Source: Desulfatibacillum alkenivorans DSM 16219
GTDB taxonomy: Bacteria; Desulfobacterota; Desulfobacteria; Desulfobacterales; Desulfatibacillaceae
Assembly (NCBI RefSeq): GCF_900142135.1
Contig: NZ_FQZU01000008.1
Location: forward strand, 117,001 to 181,000
Length of the DNA stretch: 64,000 nt
Direction: 5' to 3'
Part shown: piece by piece, positions 25,901-34,261 of the stretch
Layout of the letters: each line of letters opens with the position of its first letter
Position numbering within the stretch: position 1 is the first letter of the stretch
The notes under the pieces: generated by a model
Told to the model about the DNA's origin: nothing
Seen by the model: the letters and a program-made list of their open reading frames with translations, nothing else
The model's database searches: none
Position numbers and translations under genes: made by a program

Positions 25901-26003
25901 CATCATGAGCGAGTTCCGGCAGTTCGGCTTTTCCGGCGTCATCGCCAAACCCTTCACCCCCGAAAATCTCATGCGCGTCATCAACCGCGTTTTAGAACTT
26001 TAA
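22968..26003 (+). CDS. Hybrid sensor histidine kinase (Cache-HAMP-PAS-PAS-HisKA-HATPase-REC)
   Basis: A 1011-residue membrane sensor. After a first membrane helix (about 8-32) comes a periplasmic Cache-like sensor (about 35-295). A second helix, HAMP (about 310-365), two PAS domains (about 390-510 and 515-640), HisKA with the phospho-accepting His657 (GGIAHDFNNILTG), HATPase (NATQAMP; DQGEGIPP; GSGLGLATAYSI) and a C-terminal receiver with Asp943 (VIMDLTVPGG) follow. ATG 22968 is preceded by GAGGT; frame extension to 22926 is not needed. No response regulator gene is adjacent, so the receiver may hand phosphate to a remote partner. Signal unknown; small organic ligands are typical for Cache domains. 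Confidence 0.92.
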   Translation: MFRPRSLLVRLIASFLSLLLIGIAVSSFFSWIQARTTVEKVVYDELQAAASVKRADLQEWVERQRKQIVLMSQLPDVRILCEDLAPDGDGPVFVEAQEYLRGLLNSVTSSVPGLAEVFILSWEKGKVLVSTNESHEGLDRSGQAYFEMGRDGVFLQNLYLPEGESFPAMTVSAPIKDSQGETLAVLAGRLNLDDMNEEVMVWTSFQEGRKVFLVDRRFGILNKHVAPGQRESWNLNTEGIRKSLAGASGYGAYMNHAGRKVMGVYQWIREWDLGLLVEVDEKRGLAQARRIAGTVLGTGIIVACILAVAVYFLSLRFVRPITAITRATQAAAKGDLTQKVPVRSRDEMGVLAENFNSMISQLQALYAAMEVKIDQLQQAKETIADRERWFRALIENATDIVTILNANGIITYQSPSVERILGLDPVDMVGRSVLDWFHPQDAENFEELLLSMIERPGTPQVAEFRLRHRDGTWRILELLGNNLLADPLIDGVILNIREVTERRQAERALEEEKERLAVTLRSIGDGVIATDGKGLIRLFNEEAQRLTGWSVSDALGRPARDVLHIHHVNREDGRLDLAGAVLTSGRVEPRGDAMVVSMDGISTPISSSASPITDENGRAIGAILILRDVTQRRKYETELQKIDKLESIGVLAGGIAHDFNNILTGVLGSISLAKLYGQGNQKIVSKLQEAERACLTARELTQQLLTFARGGAPVKESASLAELLKECVGFVLSGSKVRCEYSVPEDLMPAEVDASQIRQVIQNLVINATQAMPQGGILYISAQNVKVEEKDNLPLPPGQYVEMSIRDQGEGIPPEDLSNIFDPYFTTKQEGSGLGLATAYSIVKKHDGHIGVESALGVGTSFTVYLPASDSKPVSKENQSQALDRGQGKVLLMDDEEVVRDVTGEILEFLGFAVTTVADGAQAVAAYEEAMDKNDPYAIVIMDLTVPGGMGGKEAMEKIWALDKQAKAIVSSGYSQDPIMSEFRQFGFSGVIAKPFTPENLMRVINRVLEL

Positions 26004-26141
26004 CCTCTTGTAAAAATATAAAATGTTTCAAATTTTCCTTCGCGCTCCTTAAAAGGTCCGGAGGTTTTACTTTGATATGCCCGTGCCGGGTGTGGTATCA
26101 AAAAAGACGCCTAACCCGAACCAATTATAGGAGGAGCATTA

Positions 26142-26717
26142 ATGAAGGTGACATGTGTTTTGGGAAGCCCCCGCCGGTGGGGGAACACCGCGTTTTTATC
26201 GGAGGTCATCGCGGAAACCGCCGAACAAAAGGGCGCGGAGGTGGAAACCTTTGTTCTAAATAAATTGAATTTCAAAGGCTGCCAGGCCTGTATGTCCTGC
26301 AAGGGCAAGTCGGAAAAATGCGTGGTCAAGGACGACATGGGCCCGGTGCTCGACTCCGTCCTGGAGTCCGACGTGCTGGTGCTGGCCTCTCCGGTTTATT
26401 TCGGGGACATAACCAGCCAGGCCAAGGCCTTTGTGGACAGGAGCTTCAGCTTCCTGGTTCCCGAATACGCCAAAAAGGAAACTCCCAGCAGATTGGCCCC
26501 AGGCAAGAAAATGGTCATCGTCCTGGCTCAGGGACAGCCGGACGACTCCCTTTTTGCGGATATCTTTCCCCGGTACGAGGCTTTTTTCCGTTGGTACGGA
26601 TTCACGGAAGTCATCCCGGTCCGCGCATGCGGAGTATATGACAAGAACGACGCCAAAGATCGCGAAGAGCTGGTGGAGATGGCCAAAGAAGCCGGCCTGA
26701 GAATCATGGGCGCCTGA
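26142..26717 (+). CDS. Flavodoxin-fold NADPH-dependent FMN reductase / iron-sulfur flavoprotein-like
   Basis: A 191-residue cytoplasmic flavoprotein. The FMN phosphate loop GSPRRWGNT is at residues 8-16, and ASPVYFGDITSQAKAFVDR near residue 83 contacts the flavin. The cysteine cluster GCQACMSCK near residue 47 resembles the compact Cys motif of iron-sulfur flavoproteins from anaerobes, although only three Cys sit close together, with another following in KCVV. It would move electrons between reduced nicotinamide or ferredoxin and an acceptor. AGGAGGA precedes the start. The next gene is a DUF362 ferredoxin-type protein, a plausible electron partner. Confidence 0.88.
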   Translation: MKVTCVLGSPRRWGNTAFLSEVIAETAEQKGAEVETFVLNKLNFKGCQACMSCKGKSEKCVVKDDMGPVLDSVLESDVLVLASPVYFGDITSQAKAFVDRSFSFLVPEYAKKETPSRLAPGKKMVIVLAQGQPDDSLFADIFPRYEAFFRWYGFTEVIPVRACGVYDKNDAKDREELVEMAKEAGLRIMGA

Positions 26718-26846
26718 GTTTGGGCTTCGGGCAAAGCAGGCTCCCCAACAAATCGGATAGACCGGTTGCAAGAAGCGCCGACAATCTGATACAAATGTAT
26801 AAATTATCCCCGCAGCACCCAATAACTTCTGCCAGGAGGTGGTATC

Positions 26847-27956
26847 ATGGCTTCAGACGTCTTTTTCGTGAGTTTAAGAACCAGATCGTGGAAACATAAT
26901 AAGATCAACCGGATTCAAGAGCTTTTCGACAAAGCCGGTTTTGCCGGCTTCTTGAAGAAAAAGGACCTGACGGCCGTAAAACTTCATTTTGGAGAAAGAG
27001 GCAACGATTCCTATATCAATCCTGTGTACGTGCGCCAGGTGGTGGACAAAATCAAGGAAGCCAAGGCAAAACCCTTTATTACCGACACCAACACCCTGTA
27101 CTCGGGCAGCCGCGCCAATGCGATAGATCATTACATTACGGCCATCGAGCACGGATTCGCCTACGCCGTGGTCGGCGCGCCCCTGATCATCGCCGACGGC
27201 CTGACAAGCAAGAATATTACCGAAGTGGAGATCAACAAAAAGCATTTCCAGTCCGTTAAAATTGCTTCCGACATCGTCTGTTCCGACGCCATTATCGCCC
27301 TTTCCCACTTCAAGGGGCATGAACTGGCGGGGTGGGGCGGGGCCATAAAAAATCTGGCCATGGGATGCGCCCCGGCGGCCGGCAAACAGCAGCAGCACGA
27401 CCTCACCATGAAGGTGAACAAAGAAAAATGCACCGGATGCGGAAGCTGCGAGGAGGTCTGCCCCGTGGGCGCCGCCAAGCTGGAGGACGAGATTTCCGCC
27501 ATAGACGCCAAGGTGTGCATCGGCTGCGGCGAATGCATGACCGTATGCCCTGAAAAAGCCATCAACCCCGACTGGGCCACGGATATCGGCGCTTTCATGG
27601 AGCGCATGACCGAATACGCCTACGGCGCGGTCAAGGATAAATTGGGCAAAATGGGCTTCATCAACTTTGTCCAGAACGTCACCCCGGATTGCGACTGCGT
27701 GCCCTGGACCGACACGCCCATCGTCCCGGACGTGGGCATCCTGGCATCCACGGACCCGGTGGCCCTGGACAAGGCCAGCCTGGACCTGGTGAACAACCAG
27801 ATCGGCCATCAGCACGACTTGCTGAAAGGCAATCACGATCCCGGCCTGGACAAATTCCAGGGCATGAGGAGTTACACCCAGGGCGCCGTGCAGGTGACCT
27901 ACGGAGAGGAAATCGGCCTTGGAACCCAGGAGTACAACCTGATTCAACTGGATTAG
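26847..27956 (+). CDS. DUF362 domain protein with two 4Fe-4S clusters
   Basis: A 369-residue cytoplasmic protein. The DUF362 domain spans most of the chain (VKLHFGERGNDSYINP near residue 45, ALSHFKGHELAGWGGAIKNLAMG near 150, CDCVPWTDTPIVPDVGILAS near 280). A bacterial ferredoxin insert at about 190-235 carries CTGCGSCEEVCPVG and CIGCGECMTVCPEK, which bind two [4Fe-4S] clusters. DUF362 proteins are widespread in anaerobes and of unknown reaction; electron transfer is implied by the clusters. The GCCAGGAGGTGG ribosome-binding site is strong. It follows the flavoprotein by 129 nt and precedes the PEBP-type gene by 42 nt. Confidence 0.9.
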   Translation: MASDVFFVSLRTRSWKHNKINRIQELFDKAGFAGFLKKKDLTAVKLHFGERGNDSYINPVYVRQVVDKIKEAKAKPFITDTNTLYSGSRANAIDHYITAIEHGFAYAVVGAPLIIADGLTSKNITEVEINKKHFQSVKIASDIVCSDAIIALSHFKGHELAGWGGAIKNLAMGCAPAAGKQQQHDLTMKVNKEKCTGCGSCEEVCPVGAAKLEDEISAIDAKVCIGCGECMTVCPEKAINPDWATDIGAFMERMTEYAYGAVKDKLGKMGFINFVQNVTPDCDCVPWTDTPIVPDVGILASTDPVALDKASLDLVNNQIGHQHDLLKGNHDPGLDKFQGMRSYTQGAVQVTYGEEIGLGTQEYNLIQLD

Positions 27957-27998
27957 ACATGAGGCCGGATGCAAGGAAATTGCTTAAGGAGGGGAAGC

Positions 27999-28496
27999 AT
28001 GAAACCGAACGGCATCCAGGATTTAACGGTGTCCAGCTCCGCGTTCGGAGACTTGGAAACCATACCATTTGAACACACTCAGTTCGGAGCAAACCGCTCC
28101 GTTCCTCTAGCCTGGGAAGGGGCTCCGGAAGGCGTGAAAAGCTACGCCGTCATCGCCAACGATCCGGACGCCCCCTCCCCCAGGCTGCGCCTTTTCAACT
28201 TCACCCACTGGGTCGTTTTTGACATTCCGCCCCACATGGCCTTGCTGGAGCCCGGCCTGCCCGTCAAACCCCTTTTGGAAAACGGAATCAAGCAAGGGAA
28301 AAATGGGTACGGCAAAAACGGCTATGCAGGACCCAAGCCGCCGTTCGGCGAGCACCGGTACATTTTCACCGTGTACGCCCTGGACAGCCTGTTGGGCCTG
28401 GATCCCGCCAAAACCAGCAAAAAAGCCCTGATCAAAGCCATGCAAGGCCGCATCCTCGCCCAAGGAAAAATAACCGGCCTCTACAAAAAAGGCTGA
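27999..28496 (+). CDS. YbhB/YbcL-type PEBP (Raf-kinase-inhibitor-like) protein
   Basis: A 165-residue phosphatidylethanolamine-binding-protein fold. Typical motifs are the early VPLAWEGAPEG, VIANDPDAPSP (the ligand-pocket DPDAP), THWVVFDIPP and GPKPPFGEHRYIFTVYALD. Bacterial members are small soluble proteins of unclear physiological role. ATG 27999 follows AAGGAGGGG; the frame is open a little further upstream, but this start has the ribosome-binding site. It ends the flavoprotein-DUF362-PEBP series. Confidence 0.92.
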   Translation: MKPNGIQDLTVSSSAFGDLETIPFEHTQFGANRSVPLAWEGAPEGVKSYAVIANDPDAPSPRLRLFNFTHWVVFDIPPHMALLEPGLPVKPLLENGIKQGKNGYGKNGYAGPKPPFGEHRYIFTVYALDSLLGLDPAKTSKKALIKAMQGRILAQGKITGLYKKG

Positions 28497-29377
28497 ATCC
28501 TCCTGCGTTCATAGGCAATGGGCGTCCTTAGAATACGCAACTATCTGGCTTCCCTGCGGGGAATTCGGGAATGGTCGGCGTCTGTTGCGCGTGCAGCGGC
28601 AGGAACTGGGGCTTGCGCCTGCGAGCCGAATTCAGCCTCCAAGGACTCAAGTTGCATTGTAGTTCCAGGGCTTGCCCTGTTTTTTCTATACGCTCCATTG
28701 GCCGCAGGTCATGTGTTTGGGGATGGAGCGCATTCCCGCTGTCTTGCGCGCAGCGCCATAAAAAAGGTCTTTGCGGAGCTTTCAGGAAAGCGACTCGCCG
28801 AAGGCAGGCGCCAATTTTTGCAGTTCAAAGCCTGAAGCAGGTCCACAACTTCTAATTCATTTAAAAATCTAATTTATGATTTTTTAGTGGTATTTTCATT
28901 TTGAATAAAGGCAGGCTGGTTGAAGATTGCTGAGGTAAGATTGGGAAAGGAATTAGGAAAAGTGGGCGGCTTGAGGCGCCTATGGGAGCCTTGCCGCAAC
29001 TACGGTGGGATGGGTTCTCAGATAAACCCTAATACTACAAGTGCGCCTGCCGAAAGATGGCGGGCGAGACGGCGTAAACCGAACGTTTGCATCGACTCAC
29101 CCTAATCGACGAGTTTATTACTCGTCTATTTTGGCTTTTATGCCATAAATCCTGGTAGTAGTCAATGAACAATTTCATGGGGGTAATGTTGCCTGTTTCA
29201 CACAATTCCCGGCTCATTCCCTGATTGGAAGGCCAAGTTTCTGAAAAGCGAGTGACATGGAAAGACCGCTTGTGTTAATGCTTGGGTCGCTGCTTAAGGG
29301 GAGCCGTTGTTTCTTCGGACCTGAATGATTTCAAGATATCGGCGCCGTTTATGGAATGGCATGCCGGAGCATTGTGC
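28497..29377. other. Long intergenic region without supported genes
   Basis: About 880 nt between the PEBP gene and livM. Frames on both strands are short, lack ribosome-binding sites and show no recognisable domain. A reverse-strand frame at 29035-29217 (starting MSRELCETGNITPMKLF) stays open upstream to about 29275. It has protein-like composition and could be the remnant of a lost gene. A small hairpin GACGAG/CTCGTC is at 29108-29126. The livM promoter should lie near the right end, but I cannot pick it with confidence. Confidence 0.4.
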
Positions 29378-30454
29378 ATGGATATGGAACGGGACCACTA
29401 TGAGGATGTAGCGTTCTTTACGTCGCGTTTGGGCGTGTTTTGGTTTGTCATCCTGGCGTCCGGGCTGCTTCTTTTTCCTTTTATCGCTTCCAACTATCTG
29501 AAAACCTATTATATATATGTCGCCAACTGCATCGCTGTCAATGTCATCGCCGCCATAGGCCTTAATCTGCTCGTGGGATGCACGGGACAGATATCCTTGG
29601 GGCACGCCGGATTTTTTGCGGCAGGCGCTTATGCAACAGCGGCGCTGACCGGCAAACTGGGGGCGCCGTTTTTGCCGGCTTTGCTGATCGCCGCCTCCCT
29701 TTCCGCTTTGCTGGGCTTTTTACTGGGCCTGCCCGCCTTGCGGTTGGAGGGGCCGTATTTGTCCATCGCCACGTTGGGTTTTGGGCTGACCATCACGCAA
29801 ATTATCGGCAAAATTCAATATCTGGGGGCCCGTCAGGGCCTGCACGCCCCTGATTTGGTGATCGGCCCGTTTAATTTGAATTCGGACGCGGAAAAGTACT
29901 ATTTATTCGCCGCAATGGCCTTTGCAGCCTGCCTGTTCGCCCGCAACCTGATGAAAACCAGGGTGGGGCGGGCCTTTATCGCCATCCGGGATTCGGACGT
30001 GGCCGCGTCAACCATGGGGGTGAACCTCATGATATACAAGACCCTGGCCTTTGCCGTCAGCGCGTTTTTCGCGGGACTGGCCGGGGGGCTTTACGCCTTT
30101 GTTTTGGGATATATACAGCCCGACACCTTTAATTTGCTCATGTCCATCATGTTTTTGGCCATGATTGTCGTGGGCGGCCTGGGCTCCATATCGGGCGCCG
30201 TCGCCGGGGCGGTTTTGCTGACCTGGCTGGACCTGACCCTGCGCAACGTCCTGGACGTCCCCGTATTGGGGGATTGGCTGAAGAGTCTGTCCCAGTCTTA
30301 TTTTTCCATAACCGGGGTCAGCAATATCCAGTATATTGTATTTGGCTCCATCATGGTTTTGATCATGCTGTTTGAGCCTCTTGGCCTGCACGGCATATGG
30401 CTTCGCACCAGGCAGTATTGGAAAGCCCGATCTGACAGGGGGCGCCGCGGTTAA
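29378..30454 (+). CDS. livM: Branched-chain amino-acid type ABC permease LivM
   Basis: A 358-residue inner-membrane permease. About nine hydrophobic segments are visible, with LivM motifs GLNLLVGCTGQISLGHAGFFAAGAYATA (about residues 55-85), LRLEGPYLSIATLGFG (about 125) and IVVGGLGSISGAVAGA (about 265). Together with LivH it forms the channel of a HAAT-type importer for leucine-like amino acids or other small carboxylates. ATG 29378 has GGAG at 29366-29369; the upstream extension (to 29282) looks non-coding. It is the first gene of the operon, unlike the usual K-H-M-G-F order. Confidence 0.92.
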   Translation: MDMERDHYEDVAFFTSRLGVFWFVILASGLLLFPFIASNYLKTYYIYVANCIAVNVIAAIGLNLLVGCTGQISLGHAGFFAAGAYATAALTGKLGAPFLPALLIAASLSALLGFLLGLPALRLEGPYLSIATLGFGLTITQIIGKIQYLGARQGLHAPDLVIGPFNLNSDAEKYYLFAAMAFAACLFARNLMKTRVGRAFIAIRDSDVAASTMGVNLMIYKTLAFAVSAFFAGLAGGLYAFVLGYIQPDTFNLLMSIMFLAMIVVGGLGSISGAVAGAVLLTWLDLTLRNVLDVPVLGDWLKSLSQSYFSITGVSNIQYIVFGSIMVLIMLFEPLGLHGIWLRTRQYWKARSDRGRRG

Positions 30455-30516
30455 AATTTTTGCAAACCCGCAGGGCGCCGGCTGGGCCGGCGCCTGCCAA
30501 CGGGTTGGACGGTGAA

Positions 30517-31392
30517 ATGGCGGAGTTTTTGCAAATAATGCTTAATGGGGTCGCCGCGGGCAGCGGCTACGCCCTTATGGGCATTGCCATGGTCATCATA
30601 TACAAGACCTCGGAGGTGGTGAACTTCGCCCAGGGGGAGATGGCGCTGGCGTCGGTTTTTTTCACCTATTTGATCCTTCAAAATTACGGAATCCCCTTTG
30701 TTTACGCCATGCCTTTGGCCGCTTTGTTCGCGGTGTTTGTGGGCTGTGTGCTGGAGTTTGCGGTTCTAAGGAGAGCCCGGCGGCAAACCACGTTGGGCAT
30801 GATCATCGTAACCATAGGGCTGGAAATGATACTCATGGGCCTGGTTTCCTGGAAATTCGGCGCCGATCACAAAGTGATGCCCTTTCCCATTACCGAGTTC
30901 GACTCCATTTGGCTGGGGGGCTTTTATGTGACCACGTTGGAGGCTGTCACCTTTTCCGTTGTCTGGGCTGTCATGCTGGGCTTGTTTGTGTTTTACCGCT
31001 ACACCCGTTTAGGCTTGATCATGAAGGCGACCCAGCAAAACAGGTCCGCGGCCAAACTCATGGGGGTGAGGACCAACCGGGTGCTCATGTTCACCTGGGG
31101 CTTGTCTTCCCTAGTCGGCTGCATCGCCGGCCTGCTTCTGGCCCCCCGGTCCATGGAGCCTTTCATGATGTGGGACCCCATGCTGAAAGGCTTCGCCGGC
31201 GCTGTGGTGGGAGGGATGACCTCCATACCCGGGGCGGTGTTCGGCGCCTATTTTATAGGCGTAGTGGAAAACCTGTTCGGCCGTTACGCGTCTATGGAAT
31301 TTAAGTCTGCAGTGGCTTTTGCTTTAATAGTAATTGTATTGTGTGTTAAACCAAGCGGGATTTTTTCTCGCCATTATGTTAAAAAGGTATAG
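30517..31392 (+). CDS. livH: Branched-chain amino-acid type ABC permease LivH
   Basis: A 291-residue inner-membrane permease with about eight hydrophobic segments. LivH marks are LNGVAAGSGYALMGIAMVIIYKTSEVVNFAQGEMA at the N-terminus and FAGAVVGGMTSIPGAVFGAYFIGVVENL near residue 225. The ATG at 30517 gives the standard LivH beginning; the 19 codons upstream (from TTG 30460) are Pro/Ala-rich and unlikely. The ribosome-binding site is weak, so translation may be coupled to livM 62 nt upstream. Works with LivM as a heterodimeric channel. Confidence 0.92.
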   Translation: MAEFLQIMLNGVAAGSGYALMGIAMVIIYKTSEVVNFAQGEMALASVFFTYLILQNYGIPFVYAMPLAALFAVFVGCVLEFAVLRRARRQTTLGMIIVTIGLEMILMGLVSWKFGADHKVMPFPITEFDSIWLGGFYVTTLEAVTFSVVWAVMLGLFVFYRYTRLGLIMKATQQNRSAAKLMGVRTNRVLMFTWGLSSLVGCIAGLLLAPRSMEPFMMWDPMLKGFAGAVVGGMTSIPGAVFGAYFIGVVENLFGRYASMEFKSAVAFALIVIVLCVKPSGIFSRHYVKKV

Positions 31393-31431
31393 TTAAACAT
31401 ACTCAAAGCACTCATGGACAGGAGGACTGGC

Positions 31432-32622
31432 ATGAGAACACATATTCTTTTAGCATCATTTGCTTTATTCTTTCTGATTGCATGCATGGGCTTTCCCGCC
31501 TTTGCGGAAGAGGGCGTGACCGATACGGAGATTCATATCGGCCAGTGGGGGCCGCAGACCGGCCCTGCCGCAGCCTGGGGTTCGGTGGCCAGGGGCACGG
31601 GCGTTCTTTTTGAAATGATCAACGAAAAAGGCGGCATTCACGGCAGGAAGATCATCTACCACACTTTCAACGACGCCTACAACCCGGCTCAAACCCTGGC
31701 GGGCGTCAAGCAATTGCAGGAAAGCGTGGGGATTTTCGCCTGGGTGGGGGGGGTGGGTACGGCCCCTGGAATGGCTGTGAAAGACTACCTCATGGAGCGC
31801 AAAGTGCCCTGGATCAGCCCGGCTTCCGGCTCCATGCACTGGATAGATCCCCCGCAAAAATATCTTTTTGCAACCTATCCCCTGTATAAAATGGAAGCCA
31901 AGGCTTTATGCCGCTACTCGGTGGAAATTCTGGGTAAAAACCGGATCGCCATCGCCTATCAAAACGACGACTACGGCGCCAACGGCCTCAAGGGCGCCAA
32001 GGAGGAGCTTGCAAAACACGGCCTGACGCTGGTCGCCCAAGTACCCGTGGACACGGGGGAAGGCGATCTGAGGCCCCACGCTGCAAAACTCAAGCAGTCG
32101 GATGCGGATACGGTCCTCTTGTGGGTGGCGCCCAAGCACGCCATTGCGTTATTGGGGGCGGCCAAAGCCATGAAGTACGATCCCCAGTGGATGAGCACCA
32201 GCACCTGTTCGGACTATCCTTATCTCTACGATATAAGCAAAGGCCTGTGGGAAGGCGTCATCACCACCTTTTTCGGGGACGGGCCCGACTCCTTCGGCCC
32301 CCTCATGCGGGAATATAAAGCCGCCTACGACAAATTTGCGGCTCCCGGCGAGAGATGGGGCACCTTTTTCACTGCAGGCTTTGGCTTTGCAGAACCCCTG
32401 GTGGAAGCCCTGCACCGGTGCGGACGGGACCTCTCCCGCGAACGCCTGGTGGAGGAGCTGGAAAAGCTGCAATATTTCCGGGGCGTCATGGGCAGAATCA
32501 GCTTTGCCCCCTTTGACCCGGACGACCCCATGTGCCGTCAGGGGCAGACCGAAGTGTTTATCGCCAAATGCGTGGAAGACGGCGATATGGTCCAGTTGAC
32601 TGATTGGCTGAAAATCGACTGA
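31432..32622 (+). CDS. livK: Branched-chain amino-acid type ABC substrate-binding protein LivK
   Basis: A 396-residue periplasmic binding protein with a signal peptide (cleavage near FPAFAEE, about residue 24). The Peripla_BP_6 fold begins VTDTEIHIGQWGPQTGPAAAWG and continues with ARGTGVLFEMINEKGGIHGRKI. The pocket pattern resembles leucine/isoleucine/valine or aromatic/aliphatic carboxylate binders, and the ligand is not fixed by sequence. GGAGGA precedes ATG 31432. It sits between the permeases and the ATPases. Confidence 0.92.
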   Translation: MRTHILLASFALFFLIACMGFPAFAEEGVTDTEIHIGQWGPQTGPAAAWGSVARGTGVLFEMINEKGGIHGRKIIYHTFNDAYNPAQTLAGVKQLQESVGIFAWVGGVGTAPGMAVKDYLMERKVPWISPASGSMHWIDPPQKYLFATYPLYKMEAKALCRYSVEILGKNRIAIAYQNDDYGANGLKGAKEELAKHGLTLVAQVPVDTGEGDLRPHAAKLKQSDADTVLLWVAPKHAIALLGAAKAMKYDPQWMSTSTCSDYPYLYDISKGLWEGVITTFFGDGPDSFGPLMREYKAAYDKFAAPGERWGTFFTAGFGFAEPLVEALHRCGRDLSRERLVEELEKLQYFRGVMGRISFAPFDPDDPMCRQGQTEVFIAKCVEDGDMVQLTDWLKID

Positions 32623-32736
32623 TTTCGCGGAGCCTTTCCGGAAGGCCTGCAAACCGCCCGGGCGTTAATAAAAAGCCTTTGTAGCAGTCGTTGCGTATCG
32701 GCGGGCGAAGCGGCCCCGGCTTTAAAAGGATAGTGC

Positions 32737-33528
32737 ATGGCGTTTTTCAGGGTGGAAGAACTTTCCATGTGGTTCGGGGGGCTGGCGGCTCTGGACGGGG
32801 TTGGATTTGAAATCCTGCAAGGCTCGATTTTTTCCGTCATAGGCCCCAACGGGGCTGGCAAGACCACGCTTTTCAACTGCATCAACGGAATCTACAAGCC
32901 CGCAAGCGGCTCCATCCTCTTGAACGGCCGGGAACTGACCGGCCAAAAACCCCACGCCATCGCCAAATTGGGCGTCGCACGAACGTTCCAGAATATTGAA
33001 CTGTTCTCGCAAATGACGCTCATGGAGAATCTCATGCTGGGCAGGCACCTGTTTATGAAAACCGGCCTGTTTCGAGGGGGCTTCATGTGGGGAAGAAAAT
33101 CCTTTGCAGGGCGGGAGGAGGTTCTCCATCGAAAAAAGGCGGGAGAACTCATTGAATTGCTGGAGCTTCAGGAGTACAGGGGGCGGCCCGTGGGCGCCCT
33201 GCCGTACGGAATTCAAAAAAGGGTGGAGCTTGGAAGGGCTCTGGCCATGGAGCCCAAACTGATTTTGCTGGACGAGCCGTGCGCCGGAATGAACGCCGAA
33301 GAAAGGCGCGACATGATCATGCGCATTAAAACCGTGAAAGAGGCCTTGGGGGCCGCCGTTTTTTTGATCGAGCACGACATGGCGATTGTCATGGACATAT
33401 CCGATCAGGTTCTGGTCATGAACTTCGGCAAGCCGGTCGCCCAGGGGACTCCCGGCCAGGTGCAGGCTCACCCCGAGGTGGCGGCCGCTTATTTGGGGGA
33501 GGACGACCCGGATGAATGCCTCGCTTGA
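32737..33528 (+). CDS. livG: ABC ATPase LivG
   Basis: A 263-residue ATPase of the HAAT family. Walker A GPNGAGKTTLFN is near residue 37, the LivG insert carries GVARTFQNIELFSQMTLMENLMLG, the degenerate signature PYGIQKRVELGRAL is near 154, Walker B LILLDEPCAGMN follows, and the switch His is in LIEHDMAIVM. AAAGGA lies 9 nt upstream. The signature reads PYGIQK instead of LSGGQQ, as is common for LivG. Its end overlaps livF by 17 nt. Confidence 0.93.
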   Translation: MAFFRVEELSMWFGGLAALDGVGFEILQGSIFSVIGPNGAGKTTLFNCINGIYKPASGSILLNGRELTGQKPHAIAKLGVARTFQNIELFSQMTLMENLMLGRHLFMKTGLFRGGFMWGRKSFAGREEVLHRKKAGELIELLELQEYRGRPVGALPYGIQKRVELGRALAMEPKLILLDEPCAGMNAEERRDMIMRIKTVKEALGAAVFLIEHDMAIVMDISDQVLVMNFGKPVAQGTPGQVQAHPEVAAAYLGEDDPDECLA

Positions 33529-34261
33529 GCTAAAAGACGTTCAAACCGGCTACGGCCTCATACAGGCGGTGCGAGGGGCGTCCTTTGCTGTCAGGCGGGG
33601 GAGCGTCACAGCGTTATTGGGCAACAACGGCGCGGGAAAATCCACGCTCCTGAAAACCGTCATGGGTTTGATTCCCGGCCAGCCCCAAAAAGGCGAAATC
33701 CTCCTGGACGGCGAACGCATCAACGGCATGGACACGGAAAGCATCGTCCGTCTGGGCGTCTCCTATGTGCCGGAGAACAGGGCTGTCTTTCATCAGCTTA
33801 GCGTGCAGGACAACCTGATCATGGGCGCTCACGTCCGGAAAGACCGCCGCGCCTTAAAAACCGACCTGGAACGGATATACGAATTTTTCCCCATCCTGGC
33901 GGACAGGGTTAACCAGCCGGCCGGAACCCTTTCCGGCGGCGAGCAGCAAATGCTGGCCATCAGCCGGGCCATGATGTCCAGGCCGCGCCTGTTGCTCCTG
34001 GACGAACCCTCTTTGGGGCTGTCTCCATTTCTTGTTCGCAAAATATTTCACATTATAAGGATCATCCGGAACCAGGGCGTAACCATTTTGCTTGTGGAGC
34101 AGAATGTGCGCAAAGCTCTGGCGATAGCAGATTACGCCCTGGTTATGGAAAGCGGCAGGCTTGTCAGCGCAGGGCCAAGCACTGACTTGAAAAACGATCC
34201 AAGGATAAAGGATTTCTACCTGGGATTAAATATCCGGGAAACGCAGGAACCTTCCTGCTAA
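33512..34261 (+). CDS. livF: ABC ATPase LivF
   Basis: A 249-residue ATPase, partner of LivG. Walker A GNNGAGKSTLLK is near residue 37, the LivF-type VRLGVSYVPENRAVFHQLSVQDNL near 78, signature LSGGEQQMLAISRAM near 138, Walker B LLLLDEPSLGLS, and the switch residue region LLVEQNVRKAL. Overlap with livG indicates coupled translation. Last gene of the importer operon; no clear terminator follows. Confidence 0.93.
   Translation: MNASLELKDVQTGYGLIQAVRGASFAVRRGSVTALLGNNGAGKSTLLKTVMGLIPGQPQKGEILLDGERINGMDTESIVRLGVSYVPENRAVFHQLSVQDNLIMGAHVRKDRRALKTDLERIYEFFPILADRVNQPAGTLSGGEQQMLAISRAMMSRPRLLLLDEPSLGLSPFLVRKIFHIIRIIRNQGVTILLVEQNVRKALAIADYALVMESGRLVSAGPSTDLKNDPRIKDFYLGLNIRETQEPSC

Noticed and set aside
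28518-28835. Forward 105-codon frame after the PEBP gene
   Set aside because: Low-quality composition, no ribosome-binding site, no domain; treated as non-coding.
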